Source: Vibrio sp. SCSIO 43136
GTDB lineage: Bacteria; Pseudomonadota; Gammaproteobacteria; Enterobacterales; Vibrionaceae
DNA length: 64,000 nucleotides
Assembly (NCBI RefSeq): GCF_023716565.1
Contig: NZ_CP071849.1
Coordinates: 1,736,001 to 1,800,000, forward strand
Reading direction: 5' to 3'
Numbering within the stretch: the stretch's first letter is position 1; each line of letters starts with the position of its first letter. The notes under the pieces are model-generated. The model saw nothing but the letters and a program-made list of their open reading frames with translations. It was not told where the DNA came from and ran no database searches. Shown here one piece after another: positions 7,997 to 17,257 of this stretch. A program made the position numbers and the translations under genes.

Positions 7997-9198
7997 AATT
8001 GAATCCAACCACTATTGTTATCACACTTGCAGCGGCTGGCACTGTTTTTGGTGCAGTTTCCTATACAGCAGCACAAATGGGTCCGCCGCCTAGCGGCAAA
8101 GGTGAAAAACCAGCTCAAAGTGAGCGACAAGCTTCCGAGCAAATACAAAAACCGAGTTCCACGCCAACCCTCGTACTTCCAGAAGTCGAGGTTCAAACCG
8201 CCACCTCTGCCAGTTATCGCGCAGAGGTGGTTGGATTTGGTGAAGCTCATGCAGCTTACGAACTTAACTTTGCCGCAGAAGTCAGTGGTAGCGTACTAAG
8301 TCTTGGAGACTCATTCAAAACAGGCCAAATCGTCAAAAAAGGGACTGTGTTAGCCAAACTCGATGCCACCAGTTATCAGCAAGCCGTCGCCCAAGCTAGC
8401 GCCGAGGTGGCATCAGCCAAACTAGCCTATCTAGAAGAAGAGCGACAAGCGATGCAAGCCAAAGCAGAGTGGAAAAGCTCGGGCTTATCGGGTGAACCAG
8501 ATTCCACGCTTGTGCTACGTGAGCCCCAACTTGCAAACGCAAAAGCAGCGCTCGCTAATGCTGAGCAGTCGCTAAAAAAAGCTAAGTCAGATTTGGCCAA
8601 GACCACCATCAGCGCACCTTTTGATGCACTGGTAATCAGTCGCGATATTCAGCCAGGCAGTTATGTGCAAACCGGCAGCCAAATTGCGTCTTTATATAGC
8701 ATTGATAGCATCGAAATCGATATCCCTTTGTCGGAAGCGCAATGGCACAAGATGCCAAGTATGACTAATCAAGAGTTCGCCGAAGCTAATTGGCCTGTCA
8801 CCTTGATCAGCGCCGACGGCCAAACTCAATGGCAAGGCTATATTGATCGTATTGAGCAGCACCTTTCAACTCAAACTCGTCAGCGTGACGTGGTAATTGT
8901 GGTCGACAACCCTCTCACCCTAAGCCAACCGCTTTACCCTGGTACCTTTGTCCAAGCCAATATCCAAGGTGAACAAATCGATACTCTTTGGGAGTTGCCA
9001 GCATCCGCCATTTCACAGCAAGGCGAAATCTGGACAGTTAACGCAAATGGTGTACTGGTCAATACCGCTGTCACCACTGCCTTTGAGAAACAAGACAAGG
9101 TCTACATCAGTTCACAATCTGAATCCGCTCAAGTGGTAAAGCGCCCACTGAGCAGCTTTAAGGCGGGCATGAAAGTGAGCCCAAAGGTTGAGGGATAA
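7993..9198 (+). CDS. RND efflux periplasmic adaptor (membrane fusion protein)
   Basis: A 401-residue protein with an N-terminal hydrophobic anchor (residues 7-25). A Pro/Gln/Ser-rich linker follows, then a biotinyl/lipoyl-like half (ELNFAAEVSGSVLSLGDSFKTGQIVKKGTVLAKLD), an alpha-helical hairpin with Ala/Glu/Lys repeats (about 120-195), the second lipoyl half (TTISAPFDALVISRDIQPGSYVQTGSQIA) and a beta-barrel. It links the RND pump to the outer-membrane duct. ATGA overlap with the upstream gene implies translational coupling, and the pump gene follows three bases after the stop. Confidence 0.9.
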   Translation: MKLNPTTIVITLAAAGTVFGAVSYTAAQMGPPPSGKGEKPAQSERQASEQIQKPSSTPTLVLPEVEVQTATSASYRAEVVGFGEAHAAYELNFAAEVSGSVLSLGDSFKTGQIVKKGTVLAKLDATSYQQAVAQASAEVASAKLAYLEEERQAMQAKAEWKSSGLSGEPDSTLVLREPQLANAKAALANAEQSLKKAKSDLAKTTISAPFDALVISRDIQPGSYVQTGSQIASLYSIDSIEIDIPLSEAQWHKMPSMTNQEFAEANWPVTLISADGQTQWQGYIDRIEQHLSTQTRQRDVVIVVDNPLTLSQPLYPGTFVQANIQGEQIDTLWELPASAISQQGEIWTVNANGVLVNTAVTTAFEKQDKVYISSQSESAQVVKRPLSSFKAGMKVSPKVEG

Positions 9199-9201
9199 GC
9201 G

Positions 9202-12200
9202 ATGAAAACAACCAAACATACCGGGGTGATCGCTTGGTTTGCCCAAAACTCTGTTGCGGCTAACCTGCTGATGGTTGGCATGATTTTGGTCGGATTATTT
9301 TCTGTCGATTCATTGCGTAAAGAAGCCTTCCCAGCCCTTGAGCCCAACGTGGTGACTGTTTCCGTGGTTCATGACAGTGGTGACCCAACTCAAGCTGAAG
9401 AAGGTATAGCAATTAAGATTGAAGAAGCCCTAGAGACGGTGTCTGGCATCAAGCGTATCACTTCCACTTCAGATGCTAGCGGTAGCCACGTGTCGATCGA
9501 GAAAGAGAGCGATTACGATCTCGATACACTACTGACGGACGTGAAATCCAAAGTCGATGCCATCAACAACTTACCAGCCGATGCGGAAAACCCTGTGATC
9601 GATAAATCGCGTCGTTCAGAACACGCTTTGTGGGTACAGATCTACGGTGAAAGCGACCGTGACACCTTGCAATCTTTGGCTGAACAATTGAAATCTGACC
9701 TTTTAAGCCAAGACGCAATTCGCGATGTCACCATTCAAGCCAAGGCTGAGCCAATGATTTCGGTCGAAGTCAATGAAGTCATGCTGCAAGCTTATGGCCT
9801 GACCATTACCGACATTTCTGACGCCATCAACGCAGAGTCTTCCACTTCAAATGGCACCAGTTTACGTAACGGCGAAAAAACCGTGCGCCTCAAAGTTACT
9901 GAGCAAGCTTACGATTTGGCTGAGTTTCGTGCCATCCCAATCATGACGACCACCAATGGCACTGAGTTGACCCTAGGGGATATTGCCACCGTCACCAATG
10001 GCTTTGAAGACAGCTCTTTCACTTTATCTCGATACAATCAGCAAAGCGCTATGGCACTGCAAATTGTGATGGATGAGTATGGCGATGTGATCAGCATTGT
10101 TGAGCAAGCGGAAAAGGTGGTCGAAAACTGGAAAAACAGCAATCTGTTGCCTGACAACCTAGAGATTGAAACTTGGTACGACAAAAGCACAGTGATCAGC
10201 GAACGCTTGGAGCTACTGATCAAAAATGCGATGACGGGTATCGCCATGGTGTTCATCGTACTTGCTCTGTTTCTTAACCTAAGAGTTGCGTTCTGGGTTG
10301 CTTCTTGTTTGCCGTTTGTCTTCTTTGGCACCATGTTCTTTATGACAGACTCGTTTGTTGGCTTAACCATCAACGAGATGACCACCTTCGGCTTTATCAT
10401 GGCACTGGGCATTGTGGTCGATGACGCCGTGGTAGTAGGTGAGAGTATCTACACCACTCGCCGCACCGAGGGTGACAGTATCGACAGCACCATCCGCGGC
10501 ACATTAAAAGTTGCGGCGCCAACCGTGTTTGGTGTGCTCACAACCGTGGTCGCTTTTGTATCCATCGCAATGGTCGAGGGACGTATGAGCGCCATCTATG
10601 CCCAGTTTGCCTCTGTGGTCACCATCTGTTTACTGCTCTCCTTGGTGGAATCCAAGTTCATTTTGCCTGCGCACTTAGCGCATATCGATACTCATCGTGA
10701 TTCGAGCAAAGGGCTATGGAATAAAATCCAACACGGTGCCGATTCTGGCTTGCAGTGGTTTAACCAAAACGTCTACCGCAAAGCAATCAAACTGGCGCTA
10801 CGCTTTCGCTACGCCGTCATCTTGAGCTTCATCACCGTACTTATCTTGGTCATCAGCATGCCAATGACAGGTAAAGTGCGTACGACCTTCTTCCCTGATA
10901 TCGTCGGCGATACCGTAGTGGCCAATATCAGCATGCAGAACGATGCCAGCTTTGGTCAAACAGAGCAAAATCTAATGATGCTTGAAGCAACAGCATACCA
11001 AGTCGACGCTCTTCTGAGTGGTGATAAGTCTACAGGCATCGGCAGTTTACAATTGATTGCGAGTGCAGACGATTCAGGCAGTGTGCGTATCGAACTGAGT
11101 GAAGATGCTCAGTACCTATCGACAGATTTTGCCAAAGAGTGGACCAAACTTGCAGGCTCTCCTGAAGGCATCAAAAAACTGAGCATTCAGACCAAGCGAG
11201 AGATGCTCGACAACTTTAAAGTAGAGCTACGCGCATGGGATACCGACACCCTTGAGGGCGCAGGTGCAACCTTCAAACAGACACTAGAAGGCATTGCTGG
11301 CGTTAACGGCATTGATGACAACCTTGACGCAGGCCAGCCTCAATATCGATTTGAACTTACCCCACAAGGCCGCGCTCTAGGAATGGACACTGCATCCCTC
11401 TCACGCCAAGTGTTGCAATCTTTTGGTGGCGATATCGTGCAGCGCTTTCAGCGAGACAAAGACGAAGTCAAAGTACGTGTGCGCTACCCTGAAGATCAGC
11501 GTCAAACACTGGCAGACATCCAGCAGGGTAACGTCAGAACCAACGACGGTACCGTCGTGCCACTAAGCAGTGTTGCCAACGTTTATGCCGACTATCAACC
11601 GGTAAGCATTACCCGAATCGACAGCCAGCGAGCGATTTATATCTCAGCGTCTGTCGACAAAGAAATCATTGCTTCTAATGAACTGGTTGCCAAGCTAAAA
11701 GCCGAATTGGTGCCACAGCTGACTGCCCAATATCCAACCCTAGATATCAGCTTCGCTGGTGAAGCAGAAGAACAAGCAGAGGCTACAAGCTCGATGTCAT
11801 CAACCTTTATGCTCGGGTTGATTGCCATCTACGCCCTACTAGCTATCCCACTAAAATCGTATGTACAGCCACTAATCATCATGACCGCCATTCCATTTGG
11901 TATCGTAGGCGCAATCTTGGGTCACTGGTGGAACGATTTGGCGATCAGCATCTTGTCACTTAATGGCATCTTGGCGCTAAGTGGTGTAGTAGTGAATGAC
12001 AGCCTGTTGCTAGTGTCTCGCTTTAACAGCCTTATGGAAGAAGGAGAACTCTCCGTCAAGCAAGCAATTGAAGAAGCGTGTAGCAGCCGACTACGTGCGG
12101 TATTACTGACCTCAGTCACCACGTTTGCGGGGCTAGCACCGCTCTTGGGTGAAACCTCACTTCAAGCGCAGTTCTTGATCCCAGCAGCAGCGGCACTGGG

Positions 12201-12354
12201 TTACGGTATCCTATTTGCTACCGTCATCACCTTAGTGCTGACCCCATCACTGCTGATGATCCAGACTGAAGCCAAGCAAGGACTGTTAAATATCAAACAA
12301 CGTCTCGTTGGTGACAAAAAATCGTTGCAAGCTAGCACTGCTGCTTCACAATAA
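9202..12354 (+). CDS. RND-family proton-driven efflux permease
   Basis: A 1050-residue inner-membrane transporter with the 1+5+1+5 RND layout: a first helix at about 15-35, a large periplasmic loop, helices from about 335, and a second loop at about 560-860. The proton-relay aspartate pair is present in helix 4 (GIVVDDAVVVGE). In helix 10 the usual Lys before Asn (AcrB K940) is replaced: the sequence is GVVVNDSLLLV, with an Asp after the Asn. Such ND variants occur in a separate branch of RND pumps, so this is not a close AcrB orthologue. The substrate cannot be predicted; drugs, bile salts or metabolites are possible. It is third in the operon. Confidence 0.92.
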   Translation: MKTTKHTGVIAWFAQNSVAANLLMVGMILVGLFSVDSLRKEAFPALEPNVVTVSVVHDSGDPTQAEEGIAIKIEEALETVSGIKRITSTSDASGSHVSIEKESDYDLDTLLTDVKSKVDAINNLPADAENPVIDKSRRSEHALWVQIYGESDRDTLQSLAEQLKSDLLSQDAIRDVTIQAKAEPMISVEVNEVMLQAYGLTITDISDAINAESSTSNGTSLRNGEKTVRLKVTEQAYDLAEFRAIPIMTTTNGTELTLGDIATVTNGFEDSSFTLSRYNQQSAMALQIVMDEYGDVISIVEQAEKVVENWKNSNLLPDNLEIETWYDKSTVISERLELLIKNAMTGIAMVFIVLALFLNLRVAFWVASCLPFVFFGTMFFMTDSFVGLTINEMTTFGFIMALGIVVDDAVVVGESIYTTRRTEGDSIDSTIRGTLKVAAPTVFGVLTTVVAFVSIAMVEGRMSAIYAQFASVVTICLLLSLVESKFILPAHLAHIDTHRDSSKGLWNKIQHGADSGLQWFNQNVYRKAIKLALRFRYAVILSFITVLILVISMPMTGKVRTTFFPDIVGDTVVANISMQNDASFGQTEQNLMMLEATAYQVDALLSGDKSTGIGSLQLIASADDSGSVRIELSEDAQYLSTDFAKEWTKLAGSPEGIKKLSIQTKREMLDNFKVELRAWDTDTLEGAGATFKQTLEGIAGVNGIDDNLDAGQPQYRFELTPQGRALGMDTASLSRQVLQSFGGDIVQRFQRDKDEVKVRVRYPEDQRQTLADIQQGNVRTNDGTVVPLSSVANVYADYQPVSITRIDSQRAIYISASVDKEIIASNELVAKLKAELVPQLTAQYPTLDISFAGEAEEQAEATSSMSSTFMLGLIAIYALLAIPLKSYVQPLIIMTAIPFGIVGAILGHWWNDLAISILSLNGILALSGVVVNDSLLLVSRFNSLMEEGELSVKQAIEEACSSRLRAVLLTSVTTFAGLAPLLGETSLQAQFLIPAAAALGYGILFATVITLVLTPSLLMIQTEAKQGLLNIKQRLVGDKKSLQASTAASQ

Positions 12355-12381
12355 TCAGTAAGAGAGATCAAGGATATAACC

Positions 12382-13065
12382 ATGAAAACCAACCTACAGT
12401 TACTGCTGATTGAGGATGATATCGACCTAGCCACAGCGGTTGTCGATTACTTGGAATTAGAAAACATCACCTGTGATCACGCCGCCAGTGGCACTACTGG
12501 TCTGAATCTTATCCGTGCTCATTGTTATGACGTGATTATCCTTGATCTCAACTTACCAGGAATGGATGGCCTAGAAGTATGTAAAGTCGTTCGTGATGAT
12601 GGCAATGACGTGCCAATCTTAATGCTCACAGCAAGAGATACGTTGGATGACAAACTGACGGGTTTTGCCCAAGGGGCTGATGATTACCTAATCAAGCCCT
12701 TTGAAATGGAAGAGCTTATCGTACGGGCACAAGTGTTAGCTAAGCGTCGTAGCGGTCAGATGAATAAACTCAAAGTTTCGGACTTAGAGCTAAACCTAAA
12801 GCGTCAATCGGCCACCCGAGCAAACGCTCACTTAAAGCTCTCCCCAACAGGGTTCAAAATCCTAGAAACACTGATGCGGGCAAGTCCAGAAACCGTCAGC
12901 CGTGACAAGCTCATCAGCGCGGTGTGGGGTGACGAAACCCCTGACAGCAATAGCCTTAAAGTCCACATGTTTAACTTACGAAAACAAGTTGATGCCAACT
13001 TTGATCATAAGCTGGTGCATACCGTTCCGGGGCGAGGCTTTGCGGTAAGAAAAGAGGCTCAATAA
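12382..13065 (+). CDS. OmpR-family response regulator
   Basis: A 227-residue two-domain protein. The receiver domain (1-120) has acidic LIEDD (6-10), phospho-acceptor Asp in ILDLNLPGMDG (about 54) and YLIKPFE with the conserved Lys. A winged-helix DNA-binding domain follows (about 130-225, ending HTVPGRGFAVR). The operon promoter carries a CTTAA-N6-CTTAA box of the PmrA/QseB type, matching this subfamily. It starts 27 bases after the pump gene and its stop codon overlaps the kinase start by one base, so pump and regulator are co-transcribed. Confidence 0.9.
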   Translation: MKTNLQLLLIEDDIDLATAVVDYLELENITCDHAASGTTGLNLIRAHCYDVIILDLNLPGMDGLEVCKVVRDDGNDVPILMLTARDTLDDKLTGFAQGADDYLIKPFEMEELIVRAQVLAKRRSGQMNKLKVSDLELNLKRQSATRANAHLKLSPTGFKILETLMRASPETVSRDKLISAVWGDETPDSNSLKVHMFNLRKQVDANFDHKLVHTVPGRGFAVRKEAQ

Positions 13066-14318
13066 TGAAAATCGGTCGCAGCCTCAAACTCTATGTACTG
13101 GTGGCAATGCTTGCCGCTGGTATCACTACCATCCTAAGCTTCTCATTTCTAAGCGTGGGCTACTTCTTTTCTGGTTTAGACGTTGCGATGAAACGTGCCA
13201 TGGTCACCAAAGCCGTTTATCAAAAACAGCCAGATACCGCTCCTCTGATTGAAGAAGATTTGTGGCTGTTTGACCGCTGGCAAGATATTCCTAGTCAGGT
13301 ACGTCAGCAGTTCGACCCCAACGAATTGGAAACTGGCGTCCTCACCAAACAGATTCAACAGAGCTCTATTTTCTCGCCACCAGAGCAGGCGTATTTTTTG
13401 ATGAAAGTCGATGTTGATGGCAAAACTCGCTATGTCACTACCTATCTATCTCAAGACCTCAGAGACAAAATTAAAATAGGCAAACTGCCACACCAACTCT
13501 CTATCTTGCTAACCGCCGTAGCGGCACTGCTGCTATTTTCTGTGGTGCTCATGTTCGTCATGAAAAAAGTGGCAACCCCTGTTGAACAACTGGGTAAATG
13601 GGCTAAATCCCTTAATAAAGATAATCTCAACCAACCAGAACCAGATTTCCACTACAGCGAACTCAACTCACTAGCGAAGCTTATTCGCTCAAGTCTAAGT
13701 GAGGTGCAACAAGGCCTAGAACGAGAGCAGCGTTTTCTCGGCTATGCGAGCCATGAGTTAAGAACGCCCATCGCTGTCACACGAACCAATACCCAACTGC
13801 TGGCAAAAATGATTGAGAAGGAAGTCAGAAAAGAAAAACAGCTCGAAGTGCTAGAACGTATCGAACGTGCTGGATTTACCATGACAGATCTCACCGAAAC
13901 ACTATTATGGTTAACTCGCCAAGAAGATCGAGATTTGCCTTCAGCCCCACTTAAGCTGGGAGAGCTGACTCGCCAACTTAATACCGACCTCACCTACCTT
14001 TTACGAGGAAAGTATGTTGAAGTATCAATCACAAGCGATGACTACCAAGCCGAGTTACCAGAACCGCTTTGCCGAATCATTATCACTAACCTGATCCGCA
14101 ATGCTTTCCAACACACCCAACAAGGCAGTGTTGAGATTACTCAGCAGGGCAATCAGCTCACTATCCATAACCAATGCAGCGCTGAACACGACCATACTCA
14201 ATCCCTAGGGTTTGGGCTTGGACTAGAACTGGTCGAGAAACTGAGCAGCAAATACCAGTGGCAATACACCAGTGACACCACGGAGAGTGGTATGGTCGTT
14301 AAGGTGGAGTTTGGGTAA
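13065..14318 (+). CDS. sensor histidine kinase of the efflux operon
   Basis: A 417-residue membrane kinase with helices at about 10-35 and 140-165 flanking a periplasmic sensor region of about 105 residues. A HAMP-like linker, a HisKA domain with H-box FLGYASHELRTPIA (His near residue 228), an N-box ITNLIRNAFQHTQQG and a shortened G-box GFGLGLELVEKL follow. It phosphorylates the adjacent OmpR-type regulator, probably in response to a periplasmic signal such as pump substrates or envelope damage. It is the last gene of the operon; no terminator hairpin is obvious in the 240 bases downstream. Confidence 0.9.
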   Translation: MKIGRSLKLYVLVAMLAAGITTILSFSFLSVGYFFSGLDVAMKRAMVTKAVYQKQPDTAPLIEEDLWLFDRWQDIPSQVRQQFDPNELETGVLTKQIQQSSIFSPPEQAYFLMKVDVDGKTRYVTTYLSQDLRDKIKIGKLPHQLSILLTAVAALLLFSVVLMFVMKKVATPVEQLGKWAKSLNKDNLNQPEPDFHYSELNSLAKLIRSSLSEVQQGLEREQRFLGYASHELRTPIAVTRTNTQLLAKMIEKEVRKEKQLEVLERIERAGFTMTDLTETLLWLTRQEDRDLPSAPLKLGELTRQLNTDLTYLLRGKYVEVSITSDDYQAELPEPLCRIIITNLIRNAFQHTQQGSVEITQQGNQLTIHNQCSAEHDHTQSLGFGLGLELVEKLSSKYQWQYTSDTTESGMVVKVEFG

Positions 14319-14561
14319 CTATAAAAGCAAACTAAATCAATACCCTACTCACTACTTATCGATTTTCCTGATCTGCACTATCATCAGGCATTTGATAATT
14401 AGTCGTTATAATTCAATACATTGAAGGCACTGAACCTCCCCAAAAAAACACTGCAACTTTTGGGAAATGTATAAGAACCGTACGTTGTTCCTCACTAATA
14501 TAACCTCCATACCAACACCCCACATCGACATGTGGGATGAAGCAATCAAGAGGTTTGCATT

Positions 14562-15506
14562 ATGAGGACACAATTTGGCCCTAAAGGCTGGACTCCAGAG
14601 TTACTTGGCTCTCAAAGCAATAAGACTTACCTGATCACCGGTGCTAACACCGGTGCGGGCTTTCAAGCGACTCGTATCTTGCTTGCTAAAGGGGCAACCG
14701 TCGTCATGCTTAACCGAAATGCAGCTAAATCTAAAGCTGCCATTGCAGAATTAAAGCAAGAGTTTGGAGCTCAAGCGAAGGTGAGCTTTATCCAACTCGA
14801 CCTTGCTAAGCTCTCTTCTGTACGACAAGCGGCAGCAGAAATCCTTGAAACCGTGCCACAAATCGACGCACTGATCTGCAATGGTGCGATCGCACAAATT
14901 GCCAAACAAACGCTGACTGAAGATGGTTTTGAAAGCCAACTGGGCGTTAATCACTATGGTCACTTCTTGCTATGCGGCCTGCTATTTGAACGAATTGACG
15001 CATCACAGGGACGTATCGTCGTCGTTGCGAGTGAAGGGTATAAAAACGGTCTTCGAGGCATGCAGTTTGACGACATGAATTGGGACAACAACTACCACCC
15101 CAACAAGGTATATAGCCAAAGCAAGCTGGCTCAAATGATGTTTGCCTATGAGCTTCAAGACAAGATCCAAGCCGCCAACAAATCGGTAAAGGTATATGTG
15201 TGTCACCCTGGTGCATCAAACACCTCACTTATCCGTGACAGTGCCAATTTGGCGACTCGAGTCACTTGGTCGTTAATGGTCAAAGTTGGTCTGGCTCAAA
15301 CCGCTGAGCAAGGGGCATATCCTGAGGTGATGTGTGCTACGGAGTCTAAGCTGAAACAACGTGCTTACTACGGTCCATCAGGTCGCATGAACTGGGCGGG
15401 CCCAGTGGGTGAATGTAAGTTGGAGTCATTTGCACTGGATAAAAACGTACTGACTCGTTTATGGGATCTTTCAGAAAAACAAACGGGCTTGAGCTGGTCG
15501 ATATAA
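14562..15506 (+). CDS. short-chain dehydrogenase/reductase (retinol dehydrogenase-like)
   Basis: A 314-residue SDR. Cofactor motif TGANTGAG lies at about 27-34. The usual NNAG strand is changed to CNGAIA. The catalytic Ser is in VVVASEGYK and the active-site YSQSK follows. The length and the late WAGPVGECK segment resemble the retinol-dehydrogenase/WWOX-like branch, which uses NADP(H) because of the Arg in LNRNAAKS. The substrate is unknown. AAGAGG precedes the start by eight bases. It is monocistronic or paired with the following FISUMP gene. Confidence 0.85.
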   Translation: MRTQFGPKGWTPELLGSQSNKTYLITGANTGAGFQATRILLAKGATVVMLNRNAAKSKAAIAELKQEFGAQAKVSFIQLDLAKLSSVRQAAAEILETVPQIDALICNGAIAQIAKQTLTEDGFESQLGVNHYGHFLLCGLLFERIDASQGRIVVVASEGYKNGLRGMQFDDMNWDNNYHPNKVYSQSKLAQMMFAYELQDKIQAANKSVKVYVCHPGASNTSLIRDSANLATRVTWSLMVKVGLAQTAEQGAYPEVMCATESKLKQRAYYGPSGRMNWAGPVGECKLESFALDKNVLTRLWDLSEKQTGLSWSI

Positions 15507-15567
15507 CCCTTAGATTTCATCAATGCTTCTGGCTGATTAATGCGGTCAGAGACAGTGGAGATACCTC

Positions 15568-16263
15568 ATGAAAACGCATCTTTTATCCTTAGGAGTCACC
15601 ATGGTTCTTGCAACATCCTCGATAGCTAGTACCTCAATAACTAGCAATACCCAATCATCGCCAACGGTGCACGATCACGAGGGTAATGTTTATCGCACTG
15701 TCGAGATAGGCGACCAAGTCTGGCTGGCCGAAAACCTCAGAACCACCCAATTTCAAGATGGTTCAAAGATAAATAGTGCGGCTATACCTGACGATGATGA
15801 AACGAATCTGCACACATACGGTCGACTCTACGATTGGCATGACGTCTCTGACCCTCGAAATATCTGCCCTAAAGGGTGGCGAGTCGCCAGCGATGAAGAC
15901 TGGAAGAAGCTCGAAAGAACGCTTGGTATTGCAGAAGAGGAGATTGATACCGAAGGTTGGCGCGGTGATGATGACATTGCGATACAACTAAAAAAGGCAC
16001 AACCCGATACTCTGTTTAAAAAATTTGATCAATCACTGGTCAACAAGTACCAGTTTTCAGCCACACCCGCAGGTGTAAAGTGGCATGGCTTATACATCAC
16101 GCAAGGTGCATACACCGAGTTTTGGACCGCAGACCCAGCAAGCGATAGTAAAGCTTATATCCGGACACTTGCCTACTCTTGGTGGAATGCTCACAAAGGG
16201 CAAATTCGTCGAGCGACCAGCTCAAAAGAGTACATGTTTTCTGTACGTTGCGTAAAAATTTAA
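15568..16263 (+). CDS. exported FISUMP-domain protein
   Basis: A 231-residue protein with a signal peptide (1-20, cleavage near SIAS). A Fibrobacter succinogenes major paralogous domain follows: VYRTVEIGDQVWLAENLRTT, then YGRLYDWHDV, the CPKGWRVASDEDWKKLE core, TEFWTADP and a final SVRCVKI. These domains are common on surface or secreted proteins of Bacteroidota and Fibrobacterota, and some marine gammaproteobacteria have them. They adopt a C-type-lectin-like fold, so carbohydrate or protein binding is plausible. Two Cys (about residues 99 and 228) could form a disulfide. GGAG precedes the start. Confidence 0.8.
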   Translation: MKTHLLSLGVTMVLATSSIASTSITSNTQSSPTVHDHEGNVYRTVEIGDQVWLAENLRTTQFQDGSKINSAAIPDDDETNLHTYGRLYDWHDVSDPRNICPKGWRVASDEDWKKLERTLGIAEEEIDTEGWRGDDDIAIQLKKAQPDTLFKKFDQSLVNKYQFSATPAGVKWHGLYITQGAYTEFWTADPASDSKAYIRTLAYSWWNAHKGQIRRATSSKEYMFSVRCVKI

Positions 16264-16277
16264 CACCACAACCTAGT

Positions 16278-16315
16278 GACAAGAGCGAAGTACTTATCGT
16301 GCTCTTGTCCTTTTT
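16278..16315 (+). terminator. terminator after the FISUMP gene
   Basis: GACAAGAGC, a 14-base loop region and GCTCTTGTC followed by CTTTTT. Confidence 0.85.
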
Positions 16316-16470
16316 CATCACTTCACCCTATTTCCAAACGAATCTAAAAATACTTGGCACCATCGGAATGCATGCTGGCACGATCTGATGTGATGTGGCG
16401 TGATTTGCTCCCTATACTGAATCCATCATCAAAGGGGCAACCCCAAACTTAAATTGACAAGGTGGATATC

Positions 16471-17253
16471 ATGGCGAACACAGCATTAATCACGGGTGCA
16501 TCAGGCGGTATTGGTTTAGAACTGGCAAAACTGCATGCGCAAAAAGGTGGAGACTTAGTGCTCGTCGCCCGCTCGAAAGATAAGTTAGAAGCGCTAAAAC
16601 AGGAGCTTGAAGCGCAGTATTCCGTCCAAGTAACAGTGCTCGTCTCCGATTTATCGAAACCTGATGCCGCAGACCAACTATTTGCTCAAACCCAAGCGTT
16701 AGGATTGCAAATTGATACCCTGATCAATAATGCTGGCTTTGGTGGTCATGGCAGTTTCCACCAGCGCTCCCTTGCTGACGAACAGGCCATGATGCAAGTC
16801 AACATGGTCACGCTAACCAACCTAACGCACCATTACTTAAAAGGCATGGTCGAGCGAAACTCGGGTAAAATCCTAAACGTCTCTTCGACAGCTTCATTCA
16901 TGCCGGGGCCTTTGCAGGCGGTTTATTATGCCACTAAAGCTTATGTTACTTCTTTCTCTCAAGCGGTGGCGGAAGAAGTAAAAGACCACAACATCTCAGT
17001 CACAGCACTGTGTCCAGGTGCGGTTGCTACTGGTTTTGTAGCGGCTGGTAACTTAGAAGGTGTCGATATCTGGAAAAATGCTAAGACACCAAAATCCGTA
17101 GCACAAGTCGGTTACGACGCCATGGAGCGTGGCGAACTGGTGGCATTTAATGAGTCATCACTAAAATTCATGCTTAATTGGATCATCCCATTCTTGCCAC
17201 GTAAACTGGTACTTAAAATCTCTCGTCAAGCGATGGAAAAATCAGGGAAGTAA
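16471..17253 (+). CDS. short-chain dehydrogenase (DltE/YqjQ-like)
   Basis: A 260-residue classical SDR. TGASGGIG (about 7-14) binds the cofactor, with Arg in LVARSKDKL suggesting NADP(H). NNAGFGGHG, the catalytic Ser in NVSSTASF and YATKAYVTSF complete the site. A PGAVATGF segment follows. The ATG at 16471 is chosen because AAGGTGG ends five bases before it. It probably forms a two-gene operon with the AraC-type regulator that starts four bases after its stop. The substrate is not predictable. Confidence 0.87.
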   Translation: MANTALITGASGGIGLELAKLHAQKGGDLVLVARSKDKLEALKQELEAQYSVQVTVLVSDLSKPDAADQLFAQTQALGLQIDTLINNAGFGGHGSFHQRSLADEQAMMQVNMVTLTNLTHHYLKGMVERNSGKILNVSSTASFMPGPLQAVYYATKAYVTSFSQAVAEEVKDHNISVTALCPGAVATGFVAAGNLEGVDIWKNAKTPKSVAQVGYDAMERGELVAFNESSLKFMLNWIIPFLPRKLVLKISRQAMEKSGK

Positions 17254-17257
17254 GCTC

